From the NCBI RefSeq assembly GCF_021390935.1, contig NZ_JAJPUI010000001.1, forward strand, positions 1,178,001 through 1,242,000: 64,000 bases of DNA, in the 5' to 3' direction. The DNA is from Streptomyces sp. CC228A (GTDB lineage: Bacteria > Actinomycetota > Actinomycetes > Streptomycetales > Streptomycetaceae). Each line of letters begins with the position of its first letter. Position 1 is the first letter of the stretch. Of this stretch, positions 49,855 through 59,650 are shown one piece after another. The position numbers and the translations under genes were made by a program. Under the pieces are notes generated by a model. That model was not told where the DNA came from. It saw only the letters and a program-made list of their open reading frames with translations, and ran no database searches.

Positions 49855-51947
49855 TCAGCGGGGTGGGGCGGGGTGCTGGGCGCGGCTGACGTCGTAGACG
49901 CCGGGCACGTCGCGCATCGCGCGCATGAGGGCGGGCAGCTCGGCGGCGTCGGGGAGGTGAAGGGTGTAGGTGTGGCGGACCCGCTGCTCGGTGGGGGGCT
50001 CGACGGTGGCGGACACGATCTCCGCGCCCGCGGTCGCGATGGCCTCGGTGAGGTCGGCGAGCAGCCGGGGGCGGCCGAACGATTCGGCGACCAGGGTGAC
50101 GCGGCAGGCGGCCTCGCCGCCCCAGCGGACGGCGACGGGGGCGCGGCCGAGGTTCCGCATGCGGTGTACGGCGGGGCATTCGGCGCGGTGGACGGTGACG
50201 GCGCCGCCGCGTACGGCGAAGCCCGTGACGGTGTCGGGCGGCACCGGCGTGCAGCAGCCGGCGAGTCGGACGGCGGAGTGCGGGGCGTCGACGACGGCGT
50301 TGGCGGTGCGTCGGCGGTCGGCGACGACGGAGGCGGCCGGGCGGGGCCCGGCGGCGGGCACGGCCGCGGCGGCCTGCGGGGGTGCGCGGTGAGCCAGCGG
50401 TTGATGGCGATGCGCGCGGTGGGGGTGCGGGCGTGCTCCAGCCAGTCGGGGGAAGGACCCGACCCGGCGTCCTCGGCGAGCAGGGGCTGCACGGTGTCCC
50501 CGTCGCGCAGGACGGTCCCGAGGGTGGCGAGTCGGCCGTTGACGCGGGCGCCGACGCAGGCGTGGGCGGCGGCGCCGTGCTGCTCGTAGGCGGCGTCGAG
50601 GCAGGTGGCGCCGGCGGGCAGGGCGAGGGTGCCGCCGTCGGGGCGGAAGACGGTGATCTCGGTGTCCTGGGCGAGGTCGGCGCGCAGGGAGGTCCAGAAG
50701 GTGTCGGGGTCGGGGGCGAAGCGCTGCCAGTCGAGCAGCCGGGACAGCCAGCCGGGCCGTGTCGGGTCGACGCGCTCGCCGTCCCTGGCGTCCTGGGGAT
50801 CGTCGGTGTCGTACGGGTTGCCCAGGGCGATGACGCCGGCCTCCGCGACCTTGTGCATCTGGTGGGTGCGGATGAGGATCTCGGCGACGGCGCCTTCCGC
50901 GGTGACGACGGCGGTGTGCAGGGACTGGTACAGGTTGAACTTGGGCGCGGCGATGAAGTCCTTGAACTCGGAGACCACCGGCGTGAAGCAGGTGTGGAGC
51001 TCCCCGAGGACGGCGTAGCAGTCGGCGTCCTCCGCGACGAGGACGAGGAGGCGGCCGAAGTCGGTGCCGCGCAGTTCCCCGCGTTTGAGGCTGATGCGGT
51101 GCACGGACACGAAGTGGCGGGGCCGGACGAGGACGTCGGCGGTGATGCCGGCGTCCCGCAGGACGGTGCGCACGGCGTCGGCGACGCCACCGAGGGCGTC
51201 CCCTTCGGCGGCGCTCGCGGCGATGCGGGCGCGGGTGCGCTCGTATGCGACGGGGTGGAGGATGGCGAAGACCAGGTCTTCCAGCTCCGTCTTGAGGGCC
51301 TGGACGCCGAGGCGTTCGGCGAGGGGGATGAGCACGTCGCGGGTGACCTTGGCGATGCGGGCCTGCTTCTCGGGGCGCATCACGCCGAGGGTGCGCATGT
51401 TGTGCAGCCGGTCGGCGAGTTTGATCGACATGACGCGCACGTCGTTGCCGGTGGCGAGCAGCATCTTGCGGAAGGTCTCGGGCTCTGCCGCGGTGCCGTA
51501 GTCCACCTTCTCCAGTTTGGTGACGCCGTCCACGAGGTACGCCACCTCGTCGCCGAACAGCTCCCGCACCTGCTCCAGGGTGACGTCGGTGTCCTCGACC
51601 GTGTCGTGGAGGAGGGAGGCGGTGAGGGTGGTGGTCTCCGCGCCGAGTTCGGCGAGGATGAGGGTGACGGCGAGCGGATGCGTGATGTAGGGCTCGCCGC
51701 TCTTGCGGAACTGCCCGCGGTGGGAGAGCTCGGCGAGGGCGTACGCCCGGTGCAGGAGGGTCAGGTCCGCGTCCGGGTGGTGGGCGCGGTGGGCTTCGGC
51801 GACGTGGCCGAGGGCGTCGGGCAGCCGGTCGCGGCCGGTGGGGCCGAGGAGGGCGGCGCGGCCGAGTCTGCGCAGGTCGATTCTGGGGCGCCCGCGCCTG
51901 CGGCTGGGGACGGCGGGGGCACTGGGGTTGGTGGCCTCTGCGCTCAT
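49855..51947 (-). pseudogene. rshA: RelA/SpoT homologue RshA, one apparent -1 frameshift
   Basis: Starts at ATG 51947 after GGAGGTG. The N-terminal HD hydrolase domain has RGQFRKSGEPYITHPLAV and HDTVEDTDVT (the His-Asp and Glu-Asp catalytic elements). A synthetase-like domain includes EFKDFIAAPKFNLYQSLHT. TGS sequence (EITVFRPDGGTLALPAGATCLDAAYEQHGAAAHACVGARVNG) follows. The frame is then lost near 50378-50382, where a five-base tract (C on the minus strand) is one base short. Reading on in the next frame gives the C-terminal region, including a GCCTPVPPDTVTGF segment and an ACT domain, to 49855. The intact product would be about 697 residues. It should hydrolyse and perhaps make (p)ppGpp. 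Confidence 0.82.
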
Positions 51948-52136
51948 GGGGCACCTCCGGCGGCGTCGACCGGCGGTGGGCGGGCAAGGCGTGCACGCCC
52001 GGCCGGTGCTTGATGTTACCGAGCCCACCACGCGGCGCTGTCCCGCTCTCGCCCAGCGTGAAGGGGATCACCCATTCGAGCGAGGTTTTCGGCGGTGTGG
52101 TTTCGCTGTGTGACAGGTGGGGGCGCGGTGTGCCGC

Positions 52137-53024
52137 TTACGCGGGGGTGCCCAGCCAGGAGGGCTCGACGGTGCCCTCGGCGACGATGACGGCGGGCCCG
52201 GTCATCTCGATCTCGCCGTCGGGGTGCTCGGTGATGGTGAGGGTGCCGCCGAGGACGTCGACGGTGTACGTGACCGGGGTGCCGGTCTCGGCGGGGTCGA
52301 CGCCGTCGCGGCGGGCCGCGGCGACGGCGACGGCGCAGGCGCCGGTGCCGCAGGATCGGGTCTCGGCGGCGCCGCGCTCGTGGACGCGCATGGCCACGTG
52401 GCGGGGGCCGCGGTCGGTGACGAACTCGATGTTGACGCCGTCCGGGTAGACGTCCTCCGGGCTGTACGGCGGCTCGGCGGACAGGTCGCCGGCGTGGGAG
52501 AGGTCCTCGACGAAGGCGACGGCGTGCGGGTTGCCCATGTTGACGTTGCGGGCGGGCCAGCTGCGGCCGTCGACGGTGACGGTGACCCCGTCGGGGGGCA
52601 GCACCGCGCGGCCCATGGAGACGGTCACGTCGCCGTTCTTGGCGAGGTGGACCTGCTTGACGCCGCCGCGGGTGGCCACGGCGACATCGCCCGCGGTGAC
52701 GTGCCCGGCGTGCTCCAGGTACCGGGCGAAGACCCGTACGCCGTTGCCGCACATCTCCGCGACGGAGCCGTCGGCGTTGCGGTAGTCCATGAACCACTCG
52801 GCCTCGTCGGCCATGTGCCGCGCCTCGGGGTGCGCGGCGGACCGCACCACGTGCAGCACCCCGTCGCCGCCGATGCCGGCCCGGCGGTCGCAGAGCCGGG
52901 CGACGAGGGCCGCGGACAGCTCGGTGGCGTTGTCCGGGTCGGGCACGATCACGAAGTCGTTCTCCGTGCCGTGGCCCTTGAGGAACGCGAGGCGGGGGGT
53001 GGCGGCGATGGGTGCGGTGCTCAC
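52137..53024 (-). CDS. dapF: Diaminopimelate epimerase
   Basis: A 295-residue PLP-independent epimerase that converts LL- to meso-diaminopimelate for lysine and peptidoglycan. Both catalytic cysteines are visible: Cys92 in EMCGNGVRVFARY, and the second in ETRSCGTGACAVAVAA (about residue 230). The N-terminal KGHGTENDFVIVPD is typical of actinobacteria. The GTG at 53024 (STAPIAATPRLAFLKGHG) is preferred over ATG 53033 three codons upstream. It follows rshA's promoter side and precedes a membrane gene. Confidence 0.95.
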   Translation of the reverse strand: MSTAPIAATPRLAFLKGHGTENDFVIVPDPDNATELSAALVARLCDRRAGIGGDGVLHVVRSAAHPEARHMADEAEWFMDYRNADGSVAEMCGNGVRVFARYLEHAGHVTAGDVAVATRGGVKQVHLAKNGDVTVSMGRAVLPPDGVTVTVDGRSWPARNVNMGNPHAVAFVEDLSHAGDLSAEPPYSPEDVYPDGVNIEFVTDRGPRHVAMRVHERGAAETRSCGTGACAVAVAAARRDGVDPAETGTPVTYTVDVLGGTLTITEHPDGEIEMTGPAVIVAEGTVEPSWLGTPA

Positions 53025-53184
53025 GCGTCCCATCGTACGGGGAGGGTACGACGGCGGGCCTGCCCGTCCGGCGGCTGGACCGGGGCGTCGGTACGCGGTG
53101 GAACGGGCCGTTGCCACCGGTCGGCGGGACAGCGGCGGGAAGCAGACGGCGGGCGGATCCGGCCCGGGACGGCACGCCGCGCAC

Positions 53185-53346
53185 GCGGGGCAGCTGTGCG
53201 GGCCGCACGCGGGCTGCGGGGCGGCGGGCGCGCCGGGTACGGGATGCGGAGCAGAGGTCGCGCCGCGCGCAGTAGGCCGGTCGGCGGACGCGGGGCGGGC
53301 TCGCAGGGCAGCGGGGCAGCTGTGCGGGCCGCACGCGGGCTGCGGG
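53185..53346. repeat. Duplicated 36-bp hairpin element (53185-53220 and 53311-53346)
   Basis: Two identical 36-bp copies that include GCAGCTGTGCGGGCCGCACG; each can fold as a hairpin (GTGCGG / CCGCAC, with outer GCAGC/GCTGC). The second copy abuts the stop codon of the membrane protein gene and can serve as its terminator. Confidence 0.88.
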
Positions 53347-54015
53347 TCAGCGGAGGCGGGCCACGCGCCAGACGGCGAGGGTCACGAGGACGGTCACCAC
53401 GGCGACGTACAGGGCTATGACCCGCCAGTCCGGGCGCTCGTCGGAGCCGCGGGCCGGGAGGCCGGGCCACGTGTAGCCGACGCGGCGGGCGGCCATCATG
53501 CCCCAGCCGGCCGCGCAGCCGCTCAGCAGCAGGCCCAGCATGGCGAGGACGGCGCCCCCGTCGCCCGAACCGAACGCGAGCGGGAAGGCGAACATCAGGG
53601 AACCCAGGGCGCCGAGACCGACGATGGGCGCCAATTGCCACACCCTGAGCCGCCCCTGCGGGCGCAGTTCGACCTCGACCTCGTCGGGGGTGGTCTCCTG
53701 CGTGCCGTCCTCGTTGAGCTCGGGGCCGTCCGGGCTCAGCTGCGGGGCCCGGTGCACGCGGGACACCGCGGAGACCTCGGGCGTGTCCGCCACTCCGAAA
53801 CCTCCCGATGTGCCGGGTGCCGCTGACGCCTCGGGCGCGTCGGCCCCTGCGGCGGGCTCCGGCGGCGCCGCCGCCTCCGCCGCCTCACGCGGCTCCGACG
53901 CCTCGGAGCCCTCCGACCGCGCAGGCGTGTCCGACGCCTCGTGCGCGTGCTCCTCGGACGTGGTCACGCTGTCCGGTGTGTCCCGCCGTTCTCTGTCGCG
54001 AGGGCCGGCCTCCAT
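53347..54015 (-). CDS. Membrane protein with disordered acidic N-terminus
   Basis: A 222-residue protein. Residues 1 to about 110 are Glu/Ala/Pro/Ser-rich and disordered. The C-terminal part has three hydrophobic helices (LAPIVGLGALGSLMFAFPLAF, VLAMLGLLLSGCAAGWGMMAA, VIALYVAVVTVLVTLAVW). The ATG at 54015 sits 9 nt after GGGAGG; a GTG two codons upstream is possible. Conserved in Streptomyces between dapF and miaA. Function unknown. Confidence 0.8.
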   Translation of the reverse strand: MEAGPRDRERRDTPDSVTTSEEHAHEASDTPARSEGSEASEPREAAEAAAPPEPAAGADAPEASAAPGTSGGFGVADTPEVSAVSRVHRAPQLSPDGPELNEDGTQETTPDEVEVELRPQGRLRVWQLAPIVGLGALGSLMFAFPLAFGSGDGGAVLAMLGLLLSGCAAGWGMMAARRVGYTWPGLPARGSDERPDWRVIALYVAVVTVLVTLAVWRVARLR

Positions 54016-54122
54016 CGCCACGCGCCCTCCCAACGTCGGATTCACTGGTCGATCGATGCTCGATGATGGCATGACCACGGGCGTCGATCTGACGGCCGGA
54101 GCGTCCCGATGCCATCACGTGA

Positions 54123-55061
54123 TCAGGCTGTAACCGCTCGTTCGACCAACGTGAGGGCACGGTCCGGGAGTTCCCCTCGGTCCGCGGCGCCTCCGCTGAG
54201 CCACCGGACCCGCGGGTCGCGGCGGAACCAGGAGTCCTGGCGGCGGGCGAAGCGCTTGGTCGCGCGGACGGTCTCGTCGCGGGCCTCCTGCTCGCTGCAC
54301 TCCCCCGCCAGCGCGGCGAGGACCTGCTGGTAGCCGAGCGCCCGGGAAGCGGTGCGGCCCTCGCGCAGCCCGCGGGCCTCCAGGGCGCGGACCTCGTCGA
54401 CGAGGCCGTCCTCCCACATGCGGTCCACGCGCGCGGCGATGCGGGCGTCCAGTTCCGGCCGCTCGACGTCGACGCCGATCTGCACCGTCTCGTACACCGG
54501 GTCCGGGCCGGGGAGGTTCGCGGTGAAGGGCCGGCCGGTGATCTCGATGACCTCCAGGGCGCGGACGATGCGGCGGCCGTTGCTCGGCAGGATCGCGCGC
54601 GCCGCGTCCGGGTCGAGGCCGGCGAGCCGGGCGTGCAGGACGCCGGAGCCCCGCTCGGCCAGTTCGGCCTCCAGTCCGGCCCGTACGCCGGGGTCGGTGC
54701 CGGGGAACTCCAGGGCGTCGATGGCCCCGCGTACGTAGAGGCCGGACCCGCCGACGAGCACGGGGGTGCGCCCCTCGGCGAGGAGCCGGTCGATCTCCGC
54801 CCTGGCGAGCCGCTGGTACTCGGCGACGCTCGCGGTCTCGGTGACGTCCCAGATGTCCAGCAGGCGGTGCGGGACGCCGCCGCGCTCCTCGCCGGTCAAC
54901 TTGGCGGTGCCGATGTCCATCCCCCGGTACAGCTGCATGGAGTCGGCGTTGACGACCTCGCCGCCGAGCCGCTGGGCCAGGTGGACTCCCAGGTCGGACT
55001 TTCCTGCGGCGGTGGGGCCGACGACGGCGATGACGCGCGGGGCGGGGGTTGCGGTGCTCAC
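54123..55061 (-). CDS. miaA: tRNA dimethylallyltransferase
   Basis: A 312-residue MiaA that adds dimethylallyl to A37 of UNN-decoding tRNAs. P-loop GPTAAGKSDL (about residues 14-23), the DMAPP/tRNA segments NADSMQLYRGMDIGTAKLT and LVGGSGLYVRGAIDALE, and the C-terminal GYQQVLAALAGE and QDSWFRRDPRVRWL are all present. The GTG at 55061 is chosen with GGGAGA upstream. The next step, methylthiolation, is done by MiaB, encoded at 56963-58480. Confidence 0.95.
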   Translation of the reverse strand: MSTATPAPRVIAVVGPTAAGKSDLGVHLAQRLGGEVVNADSMQLYRGMDIGTAKLTGEERGGVPHRLLDIWDVTETASVAEYQRLARAEIDRLLAEGRTPVLVGGSGLYVRGAIDALEFPGTDPGVRAGLEAELAERGSGVLHARLAGLDPDAARAILPSNGRRIVRALEVIEITGRPFTANLPGPDPVYETVQIGVDVERPELDARIAARVDRMWEDGLVDEVRALEARGLREGRTASRALGYQQVLAALAGECSEQEARDETVRATKRFARRQDSWFRRDPRVRWLSGGAADRGELPDRALTLVERAVTA

Positions 55062-55242
55062 CGGCCCAGTCTCCCAAACCTCGCGGCATTACCCGAACGA
55101 GCGACGTGACACCACGAGGGGCTTGTCGTTGCCAGTTGCGAGGTTCCGACCGCCGGTTCTCGGACCGGCCCCACCGGGCGCAGCAAGGGGACGCTCCGGC
55201 CAGCGCGGGATTTCGCCCACACGAGTACGCTATGGAGTAGAT

Positions 55243-55617
55243 ATGGGCGTTTTTGGATGGTTTCGCCGGAAGGATGAGAAGGGCGAGCAGTCGGCCGCGG
55301 CCGGTGACGCGGCCGGGGCGGCGGCGGACACCGCGGAACCCGCGCCGACGGACGGCGGGGACGGGGCGGCGGCGACCGCCGGGGCGACGGGCGAGGACGC
55401 GCAGGCCCAGCCGGAGCCCGTCTCGGGTGCACTTGAGGAGCGTGCGGAGCCCGCGACGTCCGCCGGCACCGGGGACGAGGCCGCGGCCTGCGGTGAGTCC
55501 TCATCGGCCGAGCGGTCGGAGGCCGTGTCCACCGCGGCTGAGTCCGCGGGTATCCCCAAGCAGCAGTCCGCCGAGAAGGCGGCGGACAGCGAAGCCGGAG
55601 ACAGCGCCCGCAGGTAG
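55243..55617 (+). CDS. Small acidic, Ala-rich protein
   Basis: A 124-residue protein starting MGVFGWFRRKDEKGEQS, then low-complexity Ala/Glu/Asp/Gly/Thr. ATG 55243 with GGAG five nucleotides upstream. The short basic hydrophobic start (GVFGWFRRK) could be membrane-associating; the rest is predicted disordered. Function unknown; similar short genes lie next to miaA in Streptomyces. Confidence 0.65.
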   Translation: MGVFGWFRRKDEKGEQSAAAGDAAGAAADTAEPAPTDGGDGAAATAGATGEDAQAQPEPVSGALEERAEPATSAGTGDEAAACGESSSAERSEAVSTAAESAGIPKQQSAEKAADSEAGDSARR

Positions 55618-55662
55618 ACCCGCGCGGTGACCTCCCGCAGGTCGTTTCGAGGAAGGTGGGCC

Positions 55663-55911
55663 ATGGGCATCGTGGATTCGCTGAAGGCCAGGATGGGTCC
55701 GGCCAAGGAGAAGGTCGCCGGGTTCGCCCGGCAGCACGGCGACCGGATCGACCACGGCATCGACAAGGCCGCGCAGGCCGTCGACCGGAAGACCAAGGGC
55801 AAGTACAGCGACAAGATCGAGTCAGGCACCGGCAAGGCCAGGCACGCGCTGGACCGGCTGTCCCACCGCAACGACGGCAGCACGCCACCGCAGCCGCCGC
55901 CCGCCGCCTGA
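55663..55911 (+). CDS. MT0933-like antitoxin-family small protein
   Basis: An 82-residue protein. MGIVDSLKARMGPAKEKVAGFARQHGDRIDHGIDKAAQAVDRKTKGKYSDKIESGTGKAR matches the Mycobacterium MT0933-type antitoxin family by sequence style (helical, Lys/Asp-rich, with a KYSDKI motif). RBS GGAAGGTGGG. No toxin gene is adjacent. In Streptomyces these proteins occur as orphans, so the antitoxin name describes the family only. Confidence 0.75.
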   Translation: MGIVDSLKARMGPAKEKVAGFARQHGDRIDHGIDKAAQAVDRKTKGKYSDKIESGTGKARHALDRLSHRNDGSTPPQPPPAA

Positions 55912-55927
55912 ACCGGGCCTGCCGACG

Positions 55928-55972
55928 ACGGCGGGCGGCCGTGGAGCACCTGGCTCCGCGGCCGCCCGCCGT
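55928..55972. terminator. Bidirectional terminator
   Basis: 14-bp stem ACGGCGGGCGGCCG / CGGCCGCCCGCCGT with an inner GGAG/CTCC pairing, between the antitoxin-family gene and the convergent dioxygenase-like gene. Confidence 0.85.
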
Positions 55973-56017
55973 GGTCGTTCCCGCCCTCCGAGCCGCCCCG
56001 ACCGAGCCGTGCCCGGT

Positions 56018-56782
56018 TCACGACCAGGCGGCCACCAGGTAGCCGACGCCGTAGGGCGCGTCGTCGTACAGGAGCCGGCCGGCCAGGTCCGCCTGCCCGG
56101 CCGCCCCGGCCAGCACCTGCCAGGGGGCGCGGCCGGCCGCCTTCAGTACGGACGCCAGTCCGGCGTCGAGCGCCGCCAGCGCGGCCGTGTCCGCCGCGGC
56201 CAGCGCGCGCGCCGCGTCCGCGTCGAATCCGGCGGCCCGCTCGTCGAGGTAGCCGGGGGCCTTGACCGTGCGGCAGGCGCTGCCGTCGCCCATGACCAGC
56301 AGCGCGACGCGCGGGGCGCGGGCGGCGACCTCCCGGCCCCGTGCGGCGCAGAGTTCCGGGGCGAGCCGCTCGTCCACTCCCAGCCCTTCCACGGGCGCGT
56401 CCGACCAGTCGGCGCGCCCGAGGAGCCATGCGCCGACGGCGAGGGAGTCGGGCAGGGGCGGGCCGGCGACGGGACCGGCCGGCGGCTGCGCGGGCTCCAC
56501 GGCCGTCCCGCCGGGGCCGAGCATGACGTCCAGGTCCACGCCGAAGCCCTGGAAACCGCCCGCGGTGCCTTCCGGGTACGTCACCGCGCCTCCGGCGCCC
56601 TCCTCGGCGGCGGCCCGTGGATCCGTGCCGACCACGACGAGCCGGTCGGGTCGCGAGGCGGCCAGCACCCCGAGGGCGTCCAGGCAGGCGACGCGCGCGT
56701 CGTCCAGCTCGGGCGCGGCGCCCGCGGCGACCTCGGGAACGAGCAGGGGCGGGCAGGGGCACACGGCGGCGGCGACAAGCAT
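56018..56782 (-). CDS. Class III extradiol-dioxygenase-like protein
   Basis: A 254-residue protein with LVAAAVCPCPPLLVPEVAAGAAPELDDARVACLDALGVL and LLVMGDGSACRTVKAPGYLDERAAGFDADAARAL. This has the shape of the LigB superfamily but does not show the usual iron-ligand H-G pairs (the first one reads CPCPPLL where His is typical). It may be inactive or metal-independent. ATG 56782. It is downstream of miaB on the same strand with 180 bp between. Conserved in Streptomyces; no established role known to me. Confidence 0.75.
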   Translation of the reverse strand: MLVAAAVCPCPPLLVPEVAAGAAPELDDARVACLDALGVLAASRPDRLVVVGTDPRAAAEEGAGGAVTYPEGTAGGFQGFGVDLDVMLGPGGTAVEPAQPPAGPVAGPPLPDSLAVGAWLLGRADWSDAPVEGLGVDERLAPELCAARGREVAARAPRVALLVMGDGSACRTVKAPGYLDERAAGFDADAARALAAADTAALAALDAGLASVLKAAGRAPWQVLAGAAGQADLAGRLLYDDAPYGVGYLVAAWS

Positions 56783-56962
56783 GATCCGCAGCGTAGCCAA
56801 CGCGGTCGGCGCCTCCCCGCCCGATGGGCCGAACGGCCCGCGGAAGAAGCGGCCCCTCACCACGGGAGCAGGGCTGGGGGCAGGCGGGGTGGGCAGGCTC
56901 CTGAGGCGGGTGAACGGCCCAGCCGGGGCCCGGCTCCCGGTGAGTCCGGTCGCGGGGCCGGG

Positions 56963-58480
56963 TCAGTTGACGGCGCAGCCGGAGGCCGCCGGCGGGAGCG
57001 GGGCCGGGATGCCGACCTGGGGCAGGCCGAGCATGACGCCCGCAGGCTTGGCCACCTCCGCCGCGTTCCGCTTCTCCCAGGCGTCGCCCGCGCGGGTCCG
57101 GCGGACACCGGCCACGGGGCCCTCGGCCAGCAGGTGGTGCGGCGCCGCGTACGTGATCCCGACGGTCACGACGTCGCCGGGGCGCACTTCCTGGTCGGGC
57201 TTCGTGAAGTGCACCAGGCGGTTGTCCGCGGCGCGGCCGGACAGGCGCTGCGTGGCGTCGTCCTTGCGGCCCTCGCCCTCCGCGACCATCACCTCGACGG
57301 TCCGGCCGACCTGCTTCTTGTTCTCCTCCCAGGAGATCTCCTCCTGGAGGGCGACCAGCCGCTCGTAGCGCGCCTGCACGACCGCCTTCGGGATCTGGTC
57401 GTCCATCTCGGCGGCCGGGGTGCCGGGGCGCTTGGAGTACTGGAAGGTGAAGGCCTGGGCGAACCGCGCCTCGCGGACCACGTGCAGGGTCTGCTCGAAG
57501 TCCTCTTCGGTCTCGCCGGGGAAGCCCACGATGATGTCCGTGGAGATCGCCGCGTCCGGGATGGACTCCCGCACCTTCCGGATGATGCCGAGGAAGCGCT
57601 CCTGGCGGTACGAGCGGCGCATCGCCTTCAGGACCGTGTCCGAGCCGGACTGGAGCGGCATGTGCAGCTGCGGCATCACGTTCGGCGTCTCGGCCATCGC
57701 CGCGATGACGTCGTCGGTGAAGTCCCGGGGGTGCGGGGAGGTGAAGCGGACCCGCTCCAGGCCCTCGATCCGGCCGCACGCCCGCAGGAGCTTGCTGAAC
57801 GCCTCGCGGTCGCCGATGTCGGAGCCGTACGCGTTGACGTTCTGGCCGAGCAGGGTGATCTCGGAGACGCCCTCGCCGACGAGGGCTTCGATCTCGGCGA
57901 GGATGTCGCCGGGACGGCGGTCCTTCTCCTTGCCGCGCAGGGCGGGCACGATGCAGAAGGTGCAGGTGTTGTTGCACCCGACGGAGATCGACACCCAGGC
58001 CGCGTACGCCGACTCGCGGCGGGTGGGAAGGGTGGACGGGAACGCCTCCAGGGACTCGGCGATCTCGACCTGCGCCTCCTCCTGCACCCGGGCGCGCTCC
58101 AGCAGGACCGGCAGCTTGCCGATGTTGTGCGTGCCGAAGACGACGTCCACCCACGGCGCCTTCTTCACGATGGTGTCGCGGTCCTTCTGCGCCAGGCAGC
58201 CGCCGACGGCGATCTGCATCCCCGGCTTGCGGGCCTTCACCGGCGCGAGGCGGCCCAGGTTGCCGTACAGCTTGTTGTCGGCGTTCTCACGGACCGCGCA
58301 GGTGTTGAAGACGACGACGTCGGCCTCGCCCTCGGCGTCCTCCGGAGCCCGTACGTATCCGGCCTCCTCCAGCAGGCCGGAGAGGCGCTCGGAGTCGTGG
58401 ACGTTCATCTGGCACCCGTAGGTGCGTACTGCGTAGGTTCGTGTGACGTCCACTGCCTGGCTCCGGTCGCTGCTGGTCAT
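56963..58480 (-). CDS. miaB: tRNA-2-methylthio-N6-dimethylallyladenosine synthase
   Basis: A 505-residue radical-SAM methylthiotransferase. Auxiliary cluster cysteines: TYGCQMN (Cys23), [12 protein letters not shown] and VGGCLAQKD. Radical SAM motif [11 protein letters not shown], and a C-terminal TRAM domain. It completes the ms2i6A37 modification started by MiaA. ATG 58480. The last ~70 residues after the TRAM domain are a Pro/Ala-rich extension ([20 protein letters not shown]). Confidence 0.96.
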   Translation of the reverse strand: MTSSDRSQAVDVTRTYAVRTYGCQMNVHDSERLSGLLEEAGYVRAPEDAEGEADVVVFNTCAVRENADNKLYGNLGRLAPVKARKPGMQIAVGGCLAQKDRDTIVKKAPWVDVVFGTHNIGKLPVLLERARVQEEAQVEIAESLEAFPSTLPTRRESAYAAWVSISVGCNNTCTFCIVPALRGKEKDRRPGDILAEIEALVGEGVSEITLLGQNVNAYGSDIGDREAFSKLLRACGRIEGLERVRFTSPHPRDFTDDVIAAMAETPNVMPQLHMPLQSGSDTVLKAMRRSYRQERFLGIIRKVRESIPDAAISTDIIVGFPGETEEDFEQTLHVVREARFAQAFTFQYSKRPGTPAAEMDDQIPKAVVQARYERLVALQEEISWEENKKQVGRTVEVMVAEGEGRKDDATQRLSGRAADNRLVHFTKPDQEVRPGDVVTVGITYAAPHHLLAEGPVAGVRRTRAGDAWEKRNAAEVAKPAGVMLGLPQVGIPAPLPPAASGCAVN

Positions 58481-58633
58481 GGGACAAGGGTAGGCGGTCG
58501 CACCGACACCCCCGGACCCGAGCAGCACCCTACCTGTGGCGTGCGTCACAGGCAGGGTGCGGGGGGTCGTGGGCCGGGCCCGCGTGACCCCGCCGAGGTT
58601 CCCCTACGGCGGGCCGACTGGCAGGATCGCGCC

Positions 58634-59650
58634 ATGCCTGCCGTCCCTCACCCCCTCCATCGGCTTGCCCGCGTCGGCCGCCGCCGGGCCTTCCAGGTCC
58701 CCGCCGTGCTGCTGGTGGTGCTGGCCGTGCTCCTGTGGTGGTGGGTGCCGGACCGCGAGCCGCGGCCCGAGGGGCGGATCACCTTCAGCACCGGGGTGCC
58801 GTCGGGCGTCTACCAGCGGTACGGGGAGCTGCTGCAGGAGGCGCTGCGGCGGAACCTGCCCGATGTGGCGACGGGACTCAGCGACAGCGAGGGGTCCCAG
58901 CAGAACCTGGCCCGCCTGGCCTCCGGCGAGGCGGACTTCACCATCGCCACGGCCGACGCCGTCGCCACGTACCTGTCCGAGGGCCGCCCGGGCGCCTCCC
59001 GGCTGCGGGGCTGCGCCCGGCTGTACGACGACTACGTGCAGCTCGTCGTGCCGAAGGACTCGCCGGTGCGGTCCACGCGGGAGCTGCGGGGCCTGCGCGT
59101 GGGCGTCGGCCAGGAGGGGTCCGGGGTGCGGCTCCTGGCGGACCGGCTGCTGCTCGCCGCCGGGCTGGACCCGGCCGTCGACGTGCAGTCCGTCTCCGCC
59201 GGGATCGACACGATGCCGGCGCTGATGGAGCAGCAGCGGCTGGACGCGTTCTTCTGGTCGGGCGGCCTGCCGACGAACGCGGTGCTGCGGCTCTCCGAGC
59301 GCTACCCGGTGCGACTGGTGCCGCTGGAGGAGGACGTGATCGAGGCGGCCCGCAGGAGCGGCGGACCGAGCCGCCACTTCCGTACGGCCACGATCCCGGC
59401 CGACGCGTACCCCGCCGCACAGGGCGGCGAGCCCGTGGAGACGGTGGCGGTGCCGAACCTGCTGGTCACCACGGAGGAGATGGACCCCGCCCTCGCCGAG
59501 GGCGTCACGCGGACCGTGATACGGAGCCGGGACCGGATCGGCCACGAGGTGCACCCGGCGCAGCTGGTGGACCTGCGCACCGCGATCTACACCGATCCGC
59601 TGCCGCTGCACGAGGGGGCGCGGCGCTACTACCGCTCGGTGAAGCCGTGA
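58634..59650 (+). CDS. TAXI-family (TRAP-associated) solute-binding protein, membrane-anchored
   Basis: A 338-residue protein. A single hydrophobic helix (VPAVLLVVLAVLLWWWVP, about residues 22-39) after a basic N-terminus has no clean cleavage site, so the binding domain is probably anchored outside the cell. The body matches TAXI binding proteins: ITFSTGVPSGVYQRYGELLQEAL, SEGSQQNLARLASGEADFTIATADAV, and SAGIDTMPALMEQQRLDAFFWSGG. No TRAP permease gene is in view. Downstream on the opposite strand is a histidine kinase/response-regulator pair. Confidence 0.9.
   Translation: MPAVPHPLHRLARVGRRRAFQVPAVLLVVLAVLLWWWVPDREPRPEGRITFSTGVPSGVYQRYGELLQEALRRNLPDVATGLSDSEGSQQNLARLASGEADFTIATADAVATYLSEGRPGASRLRGCARLYDDYVQLVVPKDSPVRSTRELRGLRVGVGQEGSGVRLLADRLLLAAGLDPAVDVQSVSAGIDTMPALMEQQRLDAFFWSGGLPTNAVLRLSERYPVRLVPLEEDVIEAARRSGGPSRHFRTATIPADAYPAAQGGEPVETVAVPNLLVTTEEMDPALAEGVTRTVIRSRDRIGHEVHPAQLVDLRTAIYTDPLPLHEGARRYYRSVKP

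Noticed and set aside
55663..55911. Complete toxin-antitoxin module
   Set aside because: No toxin-like gene flanks the antitoxin-family gene on either side.
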